Shown one piece after another: positions 35,064-44,615 of a stretch of 64,000 bases of DNA. The DNA comes from Lysobacterales bacterium (lineage in GTDB: Bacteria > Pseudomonadota > Gammaproteobacteria > Xanthomonadales > Xanthomonadaceae). Below the pieces are notes generated by a model. It was not told the origin of the DNA and made no database searches. It saw only the letters and a program-made list of their open reading frames with translations. Numbering within the stretch: position 1 is the first letter of the stretch; every line of letters starts with the position of its first letter. The DNA lies in the NCBI GenBank assembly GCA_014946745.1, contig JADCRD010000003.1:310001-374000 (forward strand), given 5' to 3'. The position numbers were made by a program, and so were the translations under genes.

Positions 35064-37211
35064 ATGCAGGCTCGATTGACCCTGGCATTGGCGCTGTCGG
35101 CCGCGCTGCTCGCAGGCTGCAGCGGCTCCTCCAACAGTCCACGCGCGGTGCCGGTAACGCCGGCGACCAACAACAACGGCACGCCGGTCGCAGGCATCAT
35201 CACCGCTCGTTTCGATCCTGCTGCAGGCGTCGTACCGACGCCCAACAACCTGCTGCTGTCGGGCACCACCGACCTCACCCTCAACATCCCCGTGGCGGGT
35301 GGCGAGGGCTCGACCAACTTCGGCGACCCGCAGGTCGCGATCAACACCCTCGACGGCTGGAGCACCACGTCGCCCTGGTCGTTCTCGTTCAGCGACGCGC
35401 CCAATGCCGCCTCGGTGGTGCCAGGGCAGAGCGTGCGCCTGTTCGAAGTGGCGCTGACGGGCCCCGGTGGCGGCGTCACCCGCGTGGTGCGCGAGCTGAC
35501 CCCGGGCGTCGATTTCGCGACTGCGCCGCAGGCGAGCGACAGCACTGGCCGCAGCTGGGCCATCGTGCCGCTGAAGCCGCTGAAGCAGCTGACTTCCTAC
35601 ATGGCTGTGCTGACGACCGGCATCCGCGACAGCCGCGGCAATGACAGCACGCCCTCGCAGACCTACTTCCTCACCAAGCGCACTGCGCCCCTGTGCGCTG
35701 CAGGCGCGAGCACCGATCCGCTGCTTCCGACCGCCACGGCCTGCGCACTCGAGCCGCTGCGTCAGCTGACCAACTCGCATCTCGCCGCCGCCGCTTCGGC
35801 CGGCGTCAATCGCGACTCCGTGGTGCTGAGCTGGGTTGCCACCACCCAGAGCATCACTCCTGTGCTGCAGGCGGTGCGCTCGGTCACCCAGCCGGGTGCG
35901 ATCACCGTGGCGCCCTCGGGCCTCAACACCTCGATTGCCGGGCTGCCGCCGGTCGCCAACATCTTCATCGGCACCCTGCGCGTGCCCTACTACCTGTCGG
36001 CGCCGAGCCAGGCGAACCCGACGGCGCCGCTCAACACCTTCTGGCGCGCGGCCCCGGGTGCCTACGTGCCGCCGTTCAACCAGGCCGGCCTGAACCCGAC
36101 CTCGCGCAACATCACCTTCGCTAATCCGATCCCGGTGGCGACCGGCAACGAAACGATCCCGGTGCTGATGACGGTGCCGAACGCCAACTCCGGCCGCACC
36201 AAGCCGGCGGCGGGCTGGCCGGTGGTGATTTTCCAGCACGGCATCACCCGCAATCGCAGCGACGCGCTGGCCATCTCGGCCACGCTGGCCGCGCAGGGCT
36301 TCGTGGTTGTGGCGATCGACCTGCCGCTGCATGGCCTGCCGGCCAACAACCCGCTGGCCATCGGCAACACGCCCTTCGGCGCGGTCGCCCGCGAGCGCAC
36401 CTTCGGCGTCGACTACATCAACAACACCACGGGTGCGGCGGGCCCGGACGGCGTGGCGGATGATTCCGGCGCGCACATGATCAACCTGAGCTCGCTGCTG
36501 ACCTCGCGCGACAATCTGCGCCAGGGCGTGGCCGATCTGTTCGTGCTGGCGCGCACCCTGCCGAACATCGACCTCGACGCCAACGGTGCGGGCGATCTTG
36601 ACGCCTCGCGCGTCGCGTTCGTCGGCCAGTCGCTGGGTTCGATCGTGGGCACCTCGTTCCTCGCGCTGGAGTCGACCGTGAATGTGGGTCTGCTGTCGGT
36701 GCCGGGCGGTGGCATCGCGCGCATGCTCGAGGCCTCGCCGACCTTCGGCCCGCGCATCCGCGCCGGTCTGGCCGCCGGTGCCGGCCTGCAGCCGGGCACG
36801 CCCTCGTACGACCAGTTCTTCGGTGCGACCCAGCAGATCATCGACTCGGCTGATCCGGTCAACTACGGCTTCGCCTCCGCCACTGATGCCATCGTCCTGC
36901 ACGAAGTGGTGGGCAACGGCAGCAACGTGCTGCCCGACCAGGTCATTCCGAACCGCGTGACCGGCGCGCCGCTGTCCGGCACCGAGCCATTGATCGCCGC
37001 GCTCGGCCTGCCCACCGTCACCGCCACCACCCAGGCCGCCACTGGCGTGCGCGGAGCGGTGCGCTTCACCGCCGGTGACCACGGCTCGCTGCTGAACCCG
37101 ACCGCCTCCGCGGCCGCCACCGCCGAGATGCAGGGCCAGATGGCCAGCCTGATCGTCTCCGCCGGCCAGGCTGTGCAGGTCACCAACACCTCCGTCATCC
37201 GCACGCAGTAA
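35064..37211 (+). CDS. Lipoprotein alpha/beta-hydrolase, VolA/Pla-1-like lipase
   Basis: 715 aa. Lipoprotein signal with lipobox LLAGC (Cys19), preceded by AGAAAGGA. An N-terminal Ig-like region (~40-200; RFDPAAGVVPTPNNLLL, VRLFEV, PLKPLKQLTSYMAVLT) matches the virulence-factor lipase N-domain. The hydrolase core (~370-715) has VVIFQHGITRNRSDA as oxyanion-hole strand, nucleophile elbow VGQSLGS and a late FTAGDHGSLL with the probable catalytic His. It likely cleaves phospholipids or lysophospholipids at the outer surface. It is the first gene of a run that continues with DUF1302, DUF1329, Ycf48-like and RND genes, so it may supply or process the lipid they handle. Confidence 0.85.
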   Translation: MQARLTLALALSAALLAGCSGSSNSPRAVPVTPATNNNGTPVAGIITARFDPAAGVVPTPNNLLLSGTTDLTLNIPVAGGEGSTNFGDPQVAINTLDGWSTTSPWSFSFSDAPNAASVVPGQSVRLFEVALTGPGGGVTRVVRELTPGVDFATAPQASDSTGRSWAIVPLKPLKQLTSYMAVLTTGIRDSRGNDSTPSQTYFLTKRTAPLCAAGASTDPLLPTATACALEPLRQLTNSHLAAAASAGVNRDSVVLSWVATTQSITPVLQAVRSVTQPGAITVAPSGLNTSIAGLPPVANIFIGTLRVPYYLSAPSQANPTAPLNTFWRAAPGAYVPPFNQAGLNPTSRNITFANPIPVATGNETIPVLMTVPNANSGRTKPAAGWPVVIFQHGITRNRSDALAISATLAAQGFVVVAIDLPLHGLPANNPLAIGNTPFGAVARERTFGVDYINNTTGAAGPDGVADDSGAHMINLSSLLTSRDNLRQGVADLFVLARTLPNIDLDANGAGDLDASRVAFVGQSLGSIVGTSFLALESTVNVGLLSVPGGGIARMLEASPTFGPRIRAGLAAGAGLQPGTPSYDQFFGATQQIIDSADPVNYGFASATDAIVLHEVVGNGSNVLPDQVIPNRVTGAPLSGTEPLIAALGLPTVTATTQAATGVRGAVRFTAGDHGSLLNPTASAAATAEMQGQMASLIVSAGQAVQVTNTSVIRTQ

Positions 37212-37235
37212 GCGACCACCTCAAGGGACATCACC

Positions 37236-39110
37236 ATGACCAAGATCCACACGCATGTCCGAGCGGGCCGTCCGATGCTGCTGCGCGCGCCGATGGCGCT
37301 CGCGGTAGGCGCCGCCCTGCTGGCAGGCTCCGCGCACGCGGCCGAGTTCAGCCGCGGCGACTTCACGATGAGCATCGACACCACGCTGACCTACGGCGCC
37401 TCCTCGCGCGTCGAAGAGCGCAACAACGCTCTTGTCGGCAAGATCAATCTCGACCCCACCCTGGGGGCCCGCGTCACTGCCCTGCAGCAGCAGAACCGCT
37501 GGGCGGAAGCGCAGGCGCTGGCCGCCTCCGCGCCCGGGCGTTTTTCGGTCAACTCCGACGACGGCAACCTGAAGTACGAAAAGGGCGACCTGATCTCGAA
37601 CGCGCTCGGCATCACCTCCGAGATCAGCATGAACTGGACGAACTGGGGCGCCTTCGTGCGCGCCACCGGCTTCTACGATTTCGAGGCGATGAGTCGAGAT
37701 GACATTTCCGACGCGGCCAAGGAGCGCATCGGCAAGCGCGCCCGCCTGCTCGACGCCTTCGTCTACCGCGATTTCATCATCGCCAACGATTTCACCGGCA
37801 ACTTCCGCTTCGGTCGCCAGGTGGTGAGCTGGGGCGAAAGCACCTTCATCCAGGGCGGCATCAACGTCATCAACCCGGTCGACGTTTCGCGTCTGCGTGT
37901 GGCGGGCGCTGAGCTGAAGGAAGCCTTCCTGCCGGTGAACTCGATCTTCGCCTCGTTCAATCTGACCGAGAACCTCGCGCTGGAGACCCTGTACCTGCTG
38001 GAGTGGTCGGAAACCGAAGTCGAACCCTCGGGCACCTACTTCGCCAACAACGATTTCGGTCTGGTCGGCGGCGAGTTCGTGATGCTGAACTTCGGTCTGG
38101 TCGACGAGCCGGCCAACTTCAACGTCTGCCGCACCACGCCTGCCGCCGATCCGCGCTGCGGCGCCGCCTTCCCGCGCTCCGCCGATCGCGAAGCCCGCGA
38201 CCTCGGCCAGTTCGGCGTGGCTTTGCGCTACTTCGCCTCCGAGCTCGGCGACACCGAGTTCGGCCTGTACTACCTGCGCTACCACAGCCGCCTGCCCTTC
38301 GTGTCGGGCACCTCGATCACCAATGCCAGCCCGACCTCCGGCCGCTACTTCATCGAGTACCCGGAGGACATCAACCTCTATGGTCTCAGCTGGAACACCA
38401 ACATCGGCACCATCGCCTTCCAGGGCGAGCTCAGCTATCGCGACAACGCACCGCTGCAGATCGACGACGTCGAGGTGCTGTTCGCCGGCCTGTCGCCGCT
38501 GAACCCGCTGATCCAGGAGCCCTTCCTGCGCTTCCGCAGCCGCTTGGGCCAGTTCGGTCCGGGCCAGTACCTGAAAGGCTGGGAGCGCCATGAAGTCAGC
38601 CAGCTGCAGTTCACCCTGACCAAGGCCTTCGGCCCCGGCAATTTCCTCGGCGCGGATCAGATCGCCACGGTCGGCGAGTTCGGCGCCACCAAGGTGTGGG
38701 ATCTGCCGGCGGTTGAGGTTCTGCCTTACCAGGGTGATGGCACCGACACCGGCTGCGGCCCGGATTGGATCAGCGGCGGTGGCCGCAATCCGCTCAACGC
38801 CTGCGGCGGTTTCGCGACCTCGTTCTCCTGGGGCTATCGCCTCGCGGCGCGCGCCGATTACAACAGCGTTGGCGGCAGCACCTGGAACGTCTCGCCGCGC
38901 ATTGCTTTCAACCACGACGTCAACGGCACCACCCCCGGTGCCGGCGGCAACTTCGTGAAGGGCCGCAAGTCCTCCACGGTCGGCGTCGAGGGCAACTACC
39001 TCAACAAGTGGGTGCTGGACCTGTCGTACACCTCGTTCTGGGGCGGCGGCATCTACAACCTCACCAGCGACCGTGACTTCGTGGCGGTCTCCGCCAAGTA
39101 CCTCTTCTGA
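37236..39110 (+). CDS. DUF1302 outer-membrane beta-barrel protein
   Basis: 624 aa with a signal peptide ending near AHAAEF (residues 33-37). The mature chain begins with a FTMSIDTTLTYGASSRVEERN strand and continues with alternating amphipathic strands typical of DUF1302: VSWGESTFIQGGINVINPVD is the most recognisable family stretch. It ends in Phe (AKYLF), the usual C-terminal outer-membrane insertion signal. DUF1302 proteins are predicted barrels found beside DUF1329 and RND genes, as here. The gene is 24 bp after the lipase and 23 bp before DUF1329. Confidence 0.88.
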   Translation: MTKIHTHVRAGRPMLLRAPMALAVGAALLAGSAHAAEFSRGDFTMSIDTTLTYGASSRVEERNNALVGKINLDPTLGARVTALQQQNRWAEAQALAASAPGRFSVNSDDGNLKYEKGDLISNALGITSEISMNWTNWGAFVRATGFYDFEAMSRDDISDAAKERIGKRARLLDAFVYRDFIIANDFTGNFRFGRQVVSWGESTFIQGGINVINPVDVSRLRVAGAELKEAFLPVNSIFASFNLTENLALETLYLLEWSETEVEPSGTYFANNDFGLVGGEFVMLNFGLVDEPANFNVCRTTPAADPRCGAAFPRSADREARDLGQFGVALRYFASELGDTEFGLYYLRYHSRLPFVSGTSITNASPTSGRYFIEYPEDINLYGLSWNTNIGTIAFQGELSYRDNAPLQIDDVEVLFAGLSPLNPLIQEPFLRFRSRLGQFGPGQYLKGWERHEVSQLQFTLTKAFGPGNFLGADQIATVGEFGATKVWDLPAVEVLPYQGDGTDTGCGPDWISGGGRNPLNACGGFATSFSWGYRLAARADYNSVGGSTWNVSPRIAFNHDVNGTTPGAGGNFVKGRKSSTVGVEGNYLNKWVLDLSYTSFWGGGIYNLTSDRDFVAVSAKYLF

Positions 39111-39133
39111 TCCCCGCCAGGAGGAATCGCACC

Positions 39134-40489
39134 ATGCGCAAGTTCACCACCACCGCCCTGGCCCTCGCCGCGCTGACCTTCAGCACCGGCGCGCTGTCCG
39201 CGGTCAGCGCCGAGCAGGCAGCCCGTCTGGGCAAGGACCTCACCCCGATGGGCGCCGAGAAGGCCGGCAATGCGGCGGGCACCATCCCGGCCTGGGAGGG
39301 CGGCCTCACCACGCCGCCCGCCGGCTACAAGGTCGGCGATCACCATCCCGATCCGTTCGCCGCCGACCGCCCGCAGTTCAGCATCACCCCGGCGAACTAC
39401 AAGGAGCACGCCGACAAGCTGAGCGTCGGCCAGCAGGCGATGTTCGAGCGCTATCCGACCTTCCGGATGGACATCTATCCGACCCGTCGTTCGGCGGCGT
39501 TCCCGCAGCGCACGTACGAGTTCAGCATCAAGAACGCGACCACCGCCCAGCTGGTGGCCAACGGTGACGGCGTCGAGAACGCGGCGGAAGGCATTCCCTT
39601 CCCGATCCCGCAGAACGGCCAGGAAGTCATCTGGAATCACAAGATGAAGTACAAGGGCGTCTCCAGCGCCCGTTGGGCCAACCAGGCGGCGGTCACGACC
39701 AGCGGCCAGTTCAACCTGGTGCGCATCCGCGAGGAGTTCCTGGGCCTGTACTACAAGCCGGGCAACACCATCGCCGACATCAACAACATCCTGCTGTACT
39801 TCTACCAGGTGGTCGAAAGCCCGGCCCGTCTGGCAGGCCAGGTGCTGCTGGTGCACGAAACCCTGAACCAGCAGGCACAGATCCGCCAGGCCTGGGTGTA
39901 CAACCCCGGTCAGCGTCGCGTGCGTCGCGCGCCCAACGTGGCCTACGACAACCCCGGCACGGCCTCGGACGGCCTGCGCACCAATGACATGACCGACATG
40001 TTCAACGGCGCGCTCGACCGCTACGACTGGAAGCTGGTCGGCAAGAAGGAAATGTACGTGCCGTACAACTCCTACAAGGCCCACAGCGACCAGGTGAAGG
40101 TGGCCGACCTGATCCGTCCCAACCATCTGAACCCGGACTACCTGCGCTACGAGCTGCATCGCGTGTGGGTCGTCGAAGCGACGCTCAAGGAAGGTCAGCG
40201 CCACATCAATCCGCGTCGCACCTTCTATGTCGACGAGGACAGCTGGCAGATCCTGGTGCTCGACCACTACGACAGCCAGGGCGAGATCTGGCGCTACTCG
40301 GAAGCGCCCTCGGTGACGTACTACGAGGTGCCGGTGTTCTGGACCACCCTGGAGACCCACCACGACCTGAAGTCCGGCCGCTACATCGTCAGCGGTCTGG
40401 ACAACGAGGACGACATGGTCGACTTCTCGCACCAGAGCACGCCCGACAGCTACTCGCCGCAGAACCTGCGCGCGCGCGGCGTCCGCTGA
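39134..40489 (+). CDS. DUF1329 periplasmic LolA/LolB-like protein
   Basis: 451 aa. Signal peptide ends near LSAVSA; AGGAGG lies before the ATG. Family features include LGKDLTPMGAEKAGNAAGTIPAWEGG at the N-terminus, DGVENAAEGIPFPIPQNG, ELHRVWVVEATLKEGQRH and YVDEDSWQILVLDHYDSQGEIWR. DUF1329 proteins have a half-barrel related to LolA/LolB and are thought to carry hydrophobic cargo across the periplasm. Its position between an outer-membrane barrel and an RND pump supports a lipid-shuttle role; the cargo is unknown. Confidence 0.88.
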   Translation: MRKFTTTALALAALTFSTGALSAVSAEQAARLGKDLTPMGAEKAGNAAGTIPAWEGGLTTPPAGYKVGDHHPDPFAADRPQFSITPANYKEHADKLSVGQQAMFERYPTFRMDIYPTRRSAAFPQRTYEFSIKNATTAQLVANGDGVENAAEGIPFPIPQNGQEVIWNHKMKYKGVSSARWANQAAVTTSGQFNLVRIREEFLGLYYKPGNTIADINNILLYFYQVVESPARLAGQVLLVHETLNQQAQIRQAWVYNPGQRRVRRAPNVAYDNPGTASDGLRTNDMTDMFNGALDRYDWKLVGKKEMYVPYNSYKAHSDQVKVADLIRPNHLNPDYLRYELHRVWVVEATLKEGQRHINPRRTFYVDEDSWQILVLDHYDSQGEIWRYSEAPSVTYYEVPVFWTTLETHHDLKSGRYIVSGLDNEDDMVDFSHQSTPDSYSPQNLRARGVR

Positions 40490-40524
40490 CGTCGAGCCGT
40501 CAGGCTCCGCGGAGCGCAACACCT

Positions 40525-40562
40525 GCCAGCCGCGACCTCCAAGTCGCGGCTGGCTTTGTTTT
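40525..40562 (+). terminator. Rho-independent terminator after the DUF1329 gene
   Basis: Perfect 12-bp stem GCCAGCCGCGAC / GTCGCGGCTGGC, 6-nt loop, then TTTGTTTT. It lies 35 bp after the DUF1329 stop and 111 bp before the Ycf48-like gene. It should end or attenuate the upstream transcript and so reduce expression of the propeller and RND genes unless they have their own promoter. Confidence 0.9.
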
Positions 40563-40672
40563 GGGCTTCCGGATAGCGTGGGCACGAAGGCACCCGCCCT
40601 GCGGGACTGCCATCATCGAAGAAGGCATGTACGCCAGGCCCGGAGTGGCCTGGCGACGAATGGGAGGCAACG

Positions 40673-41800
40673 ATGATCTTCAAGCTCGCGGCGGCGTCCG
40701 CAGGCATTGCGATGGCGCTCGCCGGCGGCAGCGCCGCGGCCGAGACGGCTGAGCCCGCCGCCCTCACCTCCGAACTCAGGCCGCTGGTTCTGAAACAGGG
40801 CCTGTTTCTCGACTTTGCGGAAGCCGCCAATCGCGCCATCGCCGTGGGCGAACGCGGCCATGTCGCGGTGTCCGAATCACGCAGCGACTGGCGCCAGGTG
40901 GAAGGCGTGCCGACCCGCGCGACTCTGACCGGCGTCGCTGCTGTCGGCGATCGCGCCTGGGCGGTGGGGCATGACGGCCTCATTCTCGCCAGCCAGGACG
41001 GCGGCTTGACCTGGACCATCCAGCGCGAAGACCGCTGGAAGCCGTTGCCCGAGGACGATCTCGATGCCGAGTTCGATCCCACCCAGGGCGCGCCCCTGCT
41101 CGATGTGATCGCGCTGGATGCGAACCATGTGATCGCGGTCGGCGCCTACAGCCTCATGCTGGTGACCCGCGACGGCGGTCAGACCTGGACCCAGGTCGAC
41201 CCCAACGCGCAGCCGGCCACCGCCGCTGCGGAAGCCACCGACGAAGCCGCGCCGGGCGCGGAGACGGCCGAGGGCGAAGAGGCCGACTGGCTGCTCGATG
41301 AGGACTCGCTGATGCTCGACGAGGAGGAGGATCCTCACTTGAACGGCATCGCCCGCACGCCTGATGGGGCGCTGATGGTCGTCGCCGAGCGCGGTGCAGC
41401 CTTCCGTTCACTGGATGGTGGGGCCAGCTGGCAGCGACTCAGCCTGCCTTACGAGGGCTCGATGTTCGGCGTGCTCGCGCTGGGTGAGGGTCACCTTCTG
41501 GCCTATGGCCTGCGCGGCAATGTGCAGGAGACCACCGACATGGGCGACACCTGGGCCGAGCTCGACACAGGCACCGAACTCAGCCTGCAGGGTGGGACGG
41601 TGCTGGCGGACGGCAGCGTTCTGCTGGTCGGCTCGAACGGCGTGCTGCTGCACCGTGCTGCCGGGGCCAGCGTCTTCACCCAGGACTTCTACATCAACGA
41701 GCGCCAGGAAACCCCGGTGCTGTCCGCCGCTCTGCCCATCGGTGCCCGCGATGTTGTCGTCGCTGGCGAGAAAGGCCTCGGCCGCACCCAGCTGAAGTGA
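40673..41800 (+). CDS. Ycf48/Hcf136-like BNR-repeat periplasmic protein
   Basis: 375 aa, signal peptide to AAAETA (~residue 24). Repeated blades with BNR motifs: HDGLILASQDGGLTWT, YSLMLVTRDGGQTWTQ, RGAAFRSLDGGASWQ, RGNVQETTDMGDTWAE. An acidic insertion at ~175-225 (EATDEAAPGAETAEGEEADW, then DEDSLMLDEEEDP) interrupts the propeller. Such propellers accompany DUF1302/DUF1329/RND sets and probably act as periplasmic adaptors. The stop overlaps the RND start by 4 nt, so the two are coupled. Confidence 0.85.
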   Translation: MIFKLAAASAGIAMALAGGSAAAETAEPAALTSELRPLVLKQGLFLDFAEAANRAIAVGERGHVAVSESRSDWRQVEGVPTRATLTGVAAVGDRAWAVGHDGLILASQDGGLTWTIQREDRWKPLPEDDLDAEFDPTQGAPLLDVIALDANHVIAVGAYSLMLVTRDGGQTWTQVDPNAQPATAAAEATDEAAPGAETAEGEEADWLLDEDSLMLDEEEDPHLNGIARTPDGALMVVAERGAAFRSLDGGASWQRLSLPYEGSMFGVLALGEGHLLAYGLRGNVQETTDMGDTWAELDTGTELSLQGGTVLADGSVLLVGSNGVLLHRAAGASVFTQDFYINERQETPVLSAALPIGARDVVVAGEKGLGRTQLK

Positions 41801-44307
41801 ATCCCATGGCCCACGGATCCAGTTCCAACAACGATACCTTTCTGCACCGCACGGCCGAGCGCCTGGTCTTCGGCGCCCGCCCGCTGGTGCTCGTGCTGTT
41901 TGCTGTCGTCACGGTGGTGATGCTGTATTTCGCCAGCCAGCTCAGGGTCGACGCCGGGTTCAAGAAGCAGATCCCGCTCGATCACGAGTACATGCAGACC
42001 TTCCTCGAGTACGAGCAGAACTTTGGCGGTGCGAACCGCGTCCTGGTGGCGGTCATGGCCAAGGACGGCGACATGTTCGACCAGGAGTTCTTCCAACTGA
42101 TGGAGAAGGTCACGGCGGACGTGATCGCCATCGACGAGACCGACGATGCGCGCGTGCGCTCGATCTTCACCCCGAACGTCCGCTTCGTCGAAGTGGTCGA
42201 GGATGGCTTCGCCGGTGGCAACGTCATCCCGCCGGAGTTCACGCCCAATCTGGAGGGTTGGACGGCGACGCCCGAGGATTTCGCCACCGTCCGCAGCAAC
42301 ATCGTCAAGGCCAGCATCGTCGGCCAGCTGGTGTCGCGTGATTTTTCGGGTGCGATGGTCTGGGCCGACCTGATTCCGGAAGACTCGGGCCAGCGCCTCG
42401 ACTACCAGGCGGTCGCGGCGCAGTTCGAGGATATCCGCCAGAAATACGAGAACGAGAACTACACCGTCCACATCATCGGTTTCGCCAAGATGGTGGGCGA
42501 CATCGCCGACGGCGCGCGTTCGGTCATCTACTTCTTCTTCCTGACCATCGCGATGACCTGGCTGCTGCTGTTCATCTACTCCAGCTCGGTCAAGCTGGCC
42601 ACGCTCACCGTGTTCGCGGCGCTGATCTCGGTGGTGTGGATGTTGGGCGCGCTCCGACTGCTCGGGTTCGGCATCGATCCGATGAACATGCTGACGCCGT
42701 TCCTTATCTTCGCGATCGCGGTCAGTCACGGCGAACAGATGATCAACCGCTTCCGCGGCGAGATCTTCTTCGGCGGGCTTGAAGAGGGCAGCGTTGACGA
42801 GCTGCGCGCGCGCGCCAAGTACGCCGTGGGACCGCTCGAGGCCGCCAAGATCTCGTTCCGCATGCTGCTGGTGCCGGGCACGGTGGCGCTGGTCGCCGGC
42901 TGTATCGGCTTCGGCGCGATCATGGTGATCCCTATCGACATGGTCCGCGAGCTGGCGATCACGGCGACGATTGGCGTCGCTCTGACCATCCTGACCGACC
43001 TCGTTCTGCTGCCGGTGATGCTGAGCTACACGCGCCTGCGCAACCTTGAGAAGAAGCGCGAGTTCCGCCTGCGCCAGTTGACCAAGTTCGACCGCATCTG
43101 GGCCTTCCTCGCCAAGGGCAGCCGCCCGCTGCCTGCCTTCATCCTCGTGACCGTGGGCGTGGTCGGCTGGTACTTCGCCGAGCGCGAGGGCGACAAGGTG
43201 ATGATCGGCGACGCCCAGGCCGGTGTCGCCGAGCTGTGGCCGGAAGCGCGCTACAACCAGGACGCCGAGATGATCTCCTCGCGTTTCGCCCTGGGCGTGG
43301 ACATCCTCAACGTGATCGCCGAGGCGGGTCCGTCCGCCTGCACCACCAGCTATGCGGCGATGGAGCTGCTCGACCGCTTCAGCTGGCACATGCGCAACGT
43401 CGAGGGCGTGGAGCAGGTCATCAGCCTGCCGATGGCGGCGAAGATCGTTTACGCCGGCTACAACGAAGGCAATATCCGCTGGCGCACCTTGCCGCGCGAT
43501 GGCGACTCGCTGCGTCTGTCGACGCAGAGCTTCGAAACCGACACCGGCCTGCTCAACTCCGACTGCAGCGCCATGTCGATCATGATGTTCCTCAGCGACC
43601 ACAAGGCGACCACCATCGACCGTATCGTCGCTGCGGTGAAGGAGTTCCGCGAGGCCAACAACGCCTATCATCTCGACTTCCGCGCCCGTCACGAAGGGCT
43701 GCTGAAGGAGGCCGAGGCCCGCGGCGAGACCTACACCACCGACGAGGTCAATCTGCGCTTGGGCACCGGCAACATCGGCGTCATGGCGGCAATCAACGAC
43801 ACCGTGCGCGCGTCCGAGCACACCATCCTGTACCTGCTCTACGCCGCCGTGTTCGTCATGTGCCTGATCAGTTTCCGCAGCCTGGTCGCAGCCCTGTGCA
43901 TCCTGCTGCCGCTGGTGCTGGTCACCGAACTGGGCCACACCCTCATGGTGGAGCTGGGCATCGGCATGAAGGTGAACACCCTGTGCGTGGTTGCACTCGG
44001 CGTCGGCATCGGCGTGGACTACGGCATCTACATCTATGCGCGCATGGCCGAAGCGCTGAAGCAGGGCCACGACCTCACGCACTCCTACTTCATTGCGCTG
44101 AAGACCACGGGCATCGCGATCTTCTACACCGCGCTGACGCTGGCGGCAGGCGTGGGTACCTGGGTGTTCTCTGAGCTGAAGTTCCAGGCCGACATGGGGC
44201 TGATGCTGACCTTCATGTTCATCATGAACATGATCGGCGCCGTGGTCCTGATCCCAGCCCTGCTGTTCTGGCTGTCCAAGCTCAGCCCGCGCTTCGCGCG
44301 CGCCTGA
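41797..44307 (+). CDS. RND/MMPL-family transporter
   Basis: 836 aa with about 12 helices in two repeats. Helix 1 (LVLVLFAVVTVVMLYFASQL) is followed by a large periplasmic loop (~45-245), then a 5-helix block (IYFFFLTIAMTWLLLFIYSS, NMLTPFLIFAIAVSHGEQMI). A second loop (~470-670) is followed by VFVMCLISFRSLVAALCILL and GVGIGVDYGIYIYARMAEAL, the conserved G-x3-D-Y proton-relay motif. It belongs to the HpnN/MmpL-like lipid-transport branch and lacks the tripartite drug-pump partners. Together with the barrel and LolA-like proteins it likely moves a lipid between membranes. A strong hairpin follows. Confidence 0.9.
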   Translation: MNPMAHGSSSNNDTFLHRTAERLVFGARPLVLVLFAVVTVVMLYFASQLRVDAGFKKQIPLDHEYMQTFLEYEQNFGGANRVLVAVMAKDGDMFDQEFFQLMEKVTADVIAIDETDDARVRSIFTPNVRFVEVVEDGFAGGNVIPPEFTPNLEGWTATPEDFATVRSNIVKASIVGQLVSRDFSGAMVWADLIPEDSGQRLDYQAVAAQFEDIRQKYENENYTVHIIGFAKMVGDIADGARSVIYFFFLTIAMTWLLLFIYSSSVKLATLTVFAALISVVWMLGALRLLGFGIDPMNMLTPFLIFAIAVSHGEQMINRFRGEIFFGGLEEGSVDELRARAKYAVGPLEAAKISFRMLLVPGTVALVAGCIGFGAIMVIPIDMVRELAITATIGVALTILTDLVLLPVMLSYTRLRNLEKKREFRLRQLTKFDRIWAFLAKGSRPLPAFILVTVGVVGWYFAEREGDKVMIGDAQAGVAELWPEARYNQDAEMISSRFALGVDILNVIAEAGPSACTTSYAAMELLDRFSWHMRNVEGVEQVISLPMAAKIVYAGYNEGNIRWRTLPRDGDSLRLSTQSFETDTGLLNSDCSAMSIMMFLSDHKATTIDRIVAAVKEFREANNAYHLDFRARHEGLLKEAEARGETYTTDEVNLRLGTGNIGVMAAINDTVRASEHTILYLLYAAVFVMCLISFRSLVAALCILLPLVLVTELGHTLMVELGIGMKVNTLCVVALGVGIGVDYGIYIYARMAEALKQGHDLTHSYFIALKTTGIAIFYTALTLAAGVGTWVFSELKFQADMGLMLTFMFIMNMIGAVVLIPALLFWLSKLSPRFARA

Positions 44308-44318
44308 GGCGGGAGTCG

Positions 44319-44366
44319 AAGGCCCGGGTTCGTCCTGCCAGGACGAACCCGGGCCTTCTCCATTTT
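44319..44366 (+). terminator. Strong hairpin terminator after the RND gene
   Basis: An 18-bp perfect stem, AAGGCCCGGGTTCGTCCT and its complement, with a 3-nt loop, followed by CTCCATTTT. It lies 12 bp after the RND stop. The T tract is short, but the stem is long enough to stop transcription. Confidence 0.85.
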
Positions 44367-44506
44367 CGGCTCGACGGTTCTCGCGAGTGATGCACAAAAG
44401 CCCTGACTCGATGCGCTTCCATTCCGCGCCCTCGGCAGGGCGTCCAGGCTCCTCGGGATGCTCCGATGCATCGGAGCTTCCAGCGCGCCGGGCATGGCGC
44501 ATCCGC

Positions 44507-44532
44507 GCATCGAGCACGTCAGTGCTGGATCC
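44507..44532. repeat. GATCNAGCAC palindrome, copy 2
   Basis: GCATCGAGCAC-GTCA-GTGCTGGATCC, related to the palindromes at 11862 and 49663. All three are intergenic; the match is imperfect. Confidence 0.5.
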
Positions 44533-44615
44533 GGGGTGAGCTAGCGCAGCGAAGGCGTCGCCGCGCAGCGGCCGAACGAGTCCGGACCCGCGACGTCTGG
44601 ACCACTGCCGGACGG

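Larger units (their letters stand above)
44308..44615. other. Gap between convergent RND and radC genes
   Basis: 308 bp holding a terminator hairpin (44319-44366), a perfect 18-bp palindrome GCTCCGATGCATCGGAGC at 44460-44477 and a GATCNAGCAC-type palindrome at 44507-44532. No gene is supported. Confidence 0.7.

Noticed and set aside
44460-44477. 18-bp perfect palindrome as an operator
   Set aside because: It lies between two gene 3' ends where no promoter is expected; noted only as part of the gap.
41689-44517. 942-codon open frame on the minus strand antisense to the RND gene
   Set aside because: Low-complexity His/Asp/Gln/Glu composition and no motifs; the RND gene on the plus strand is real.
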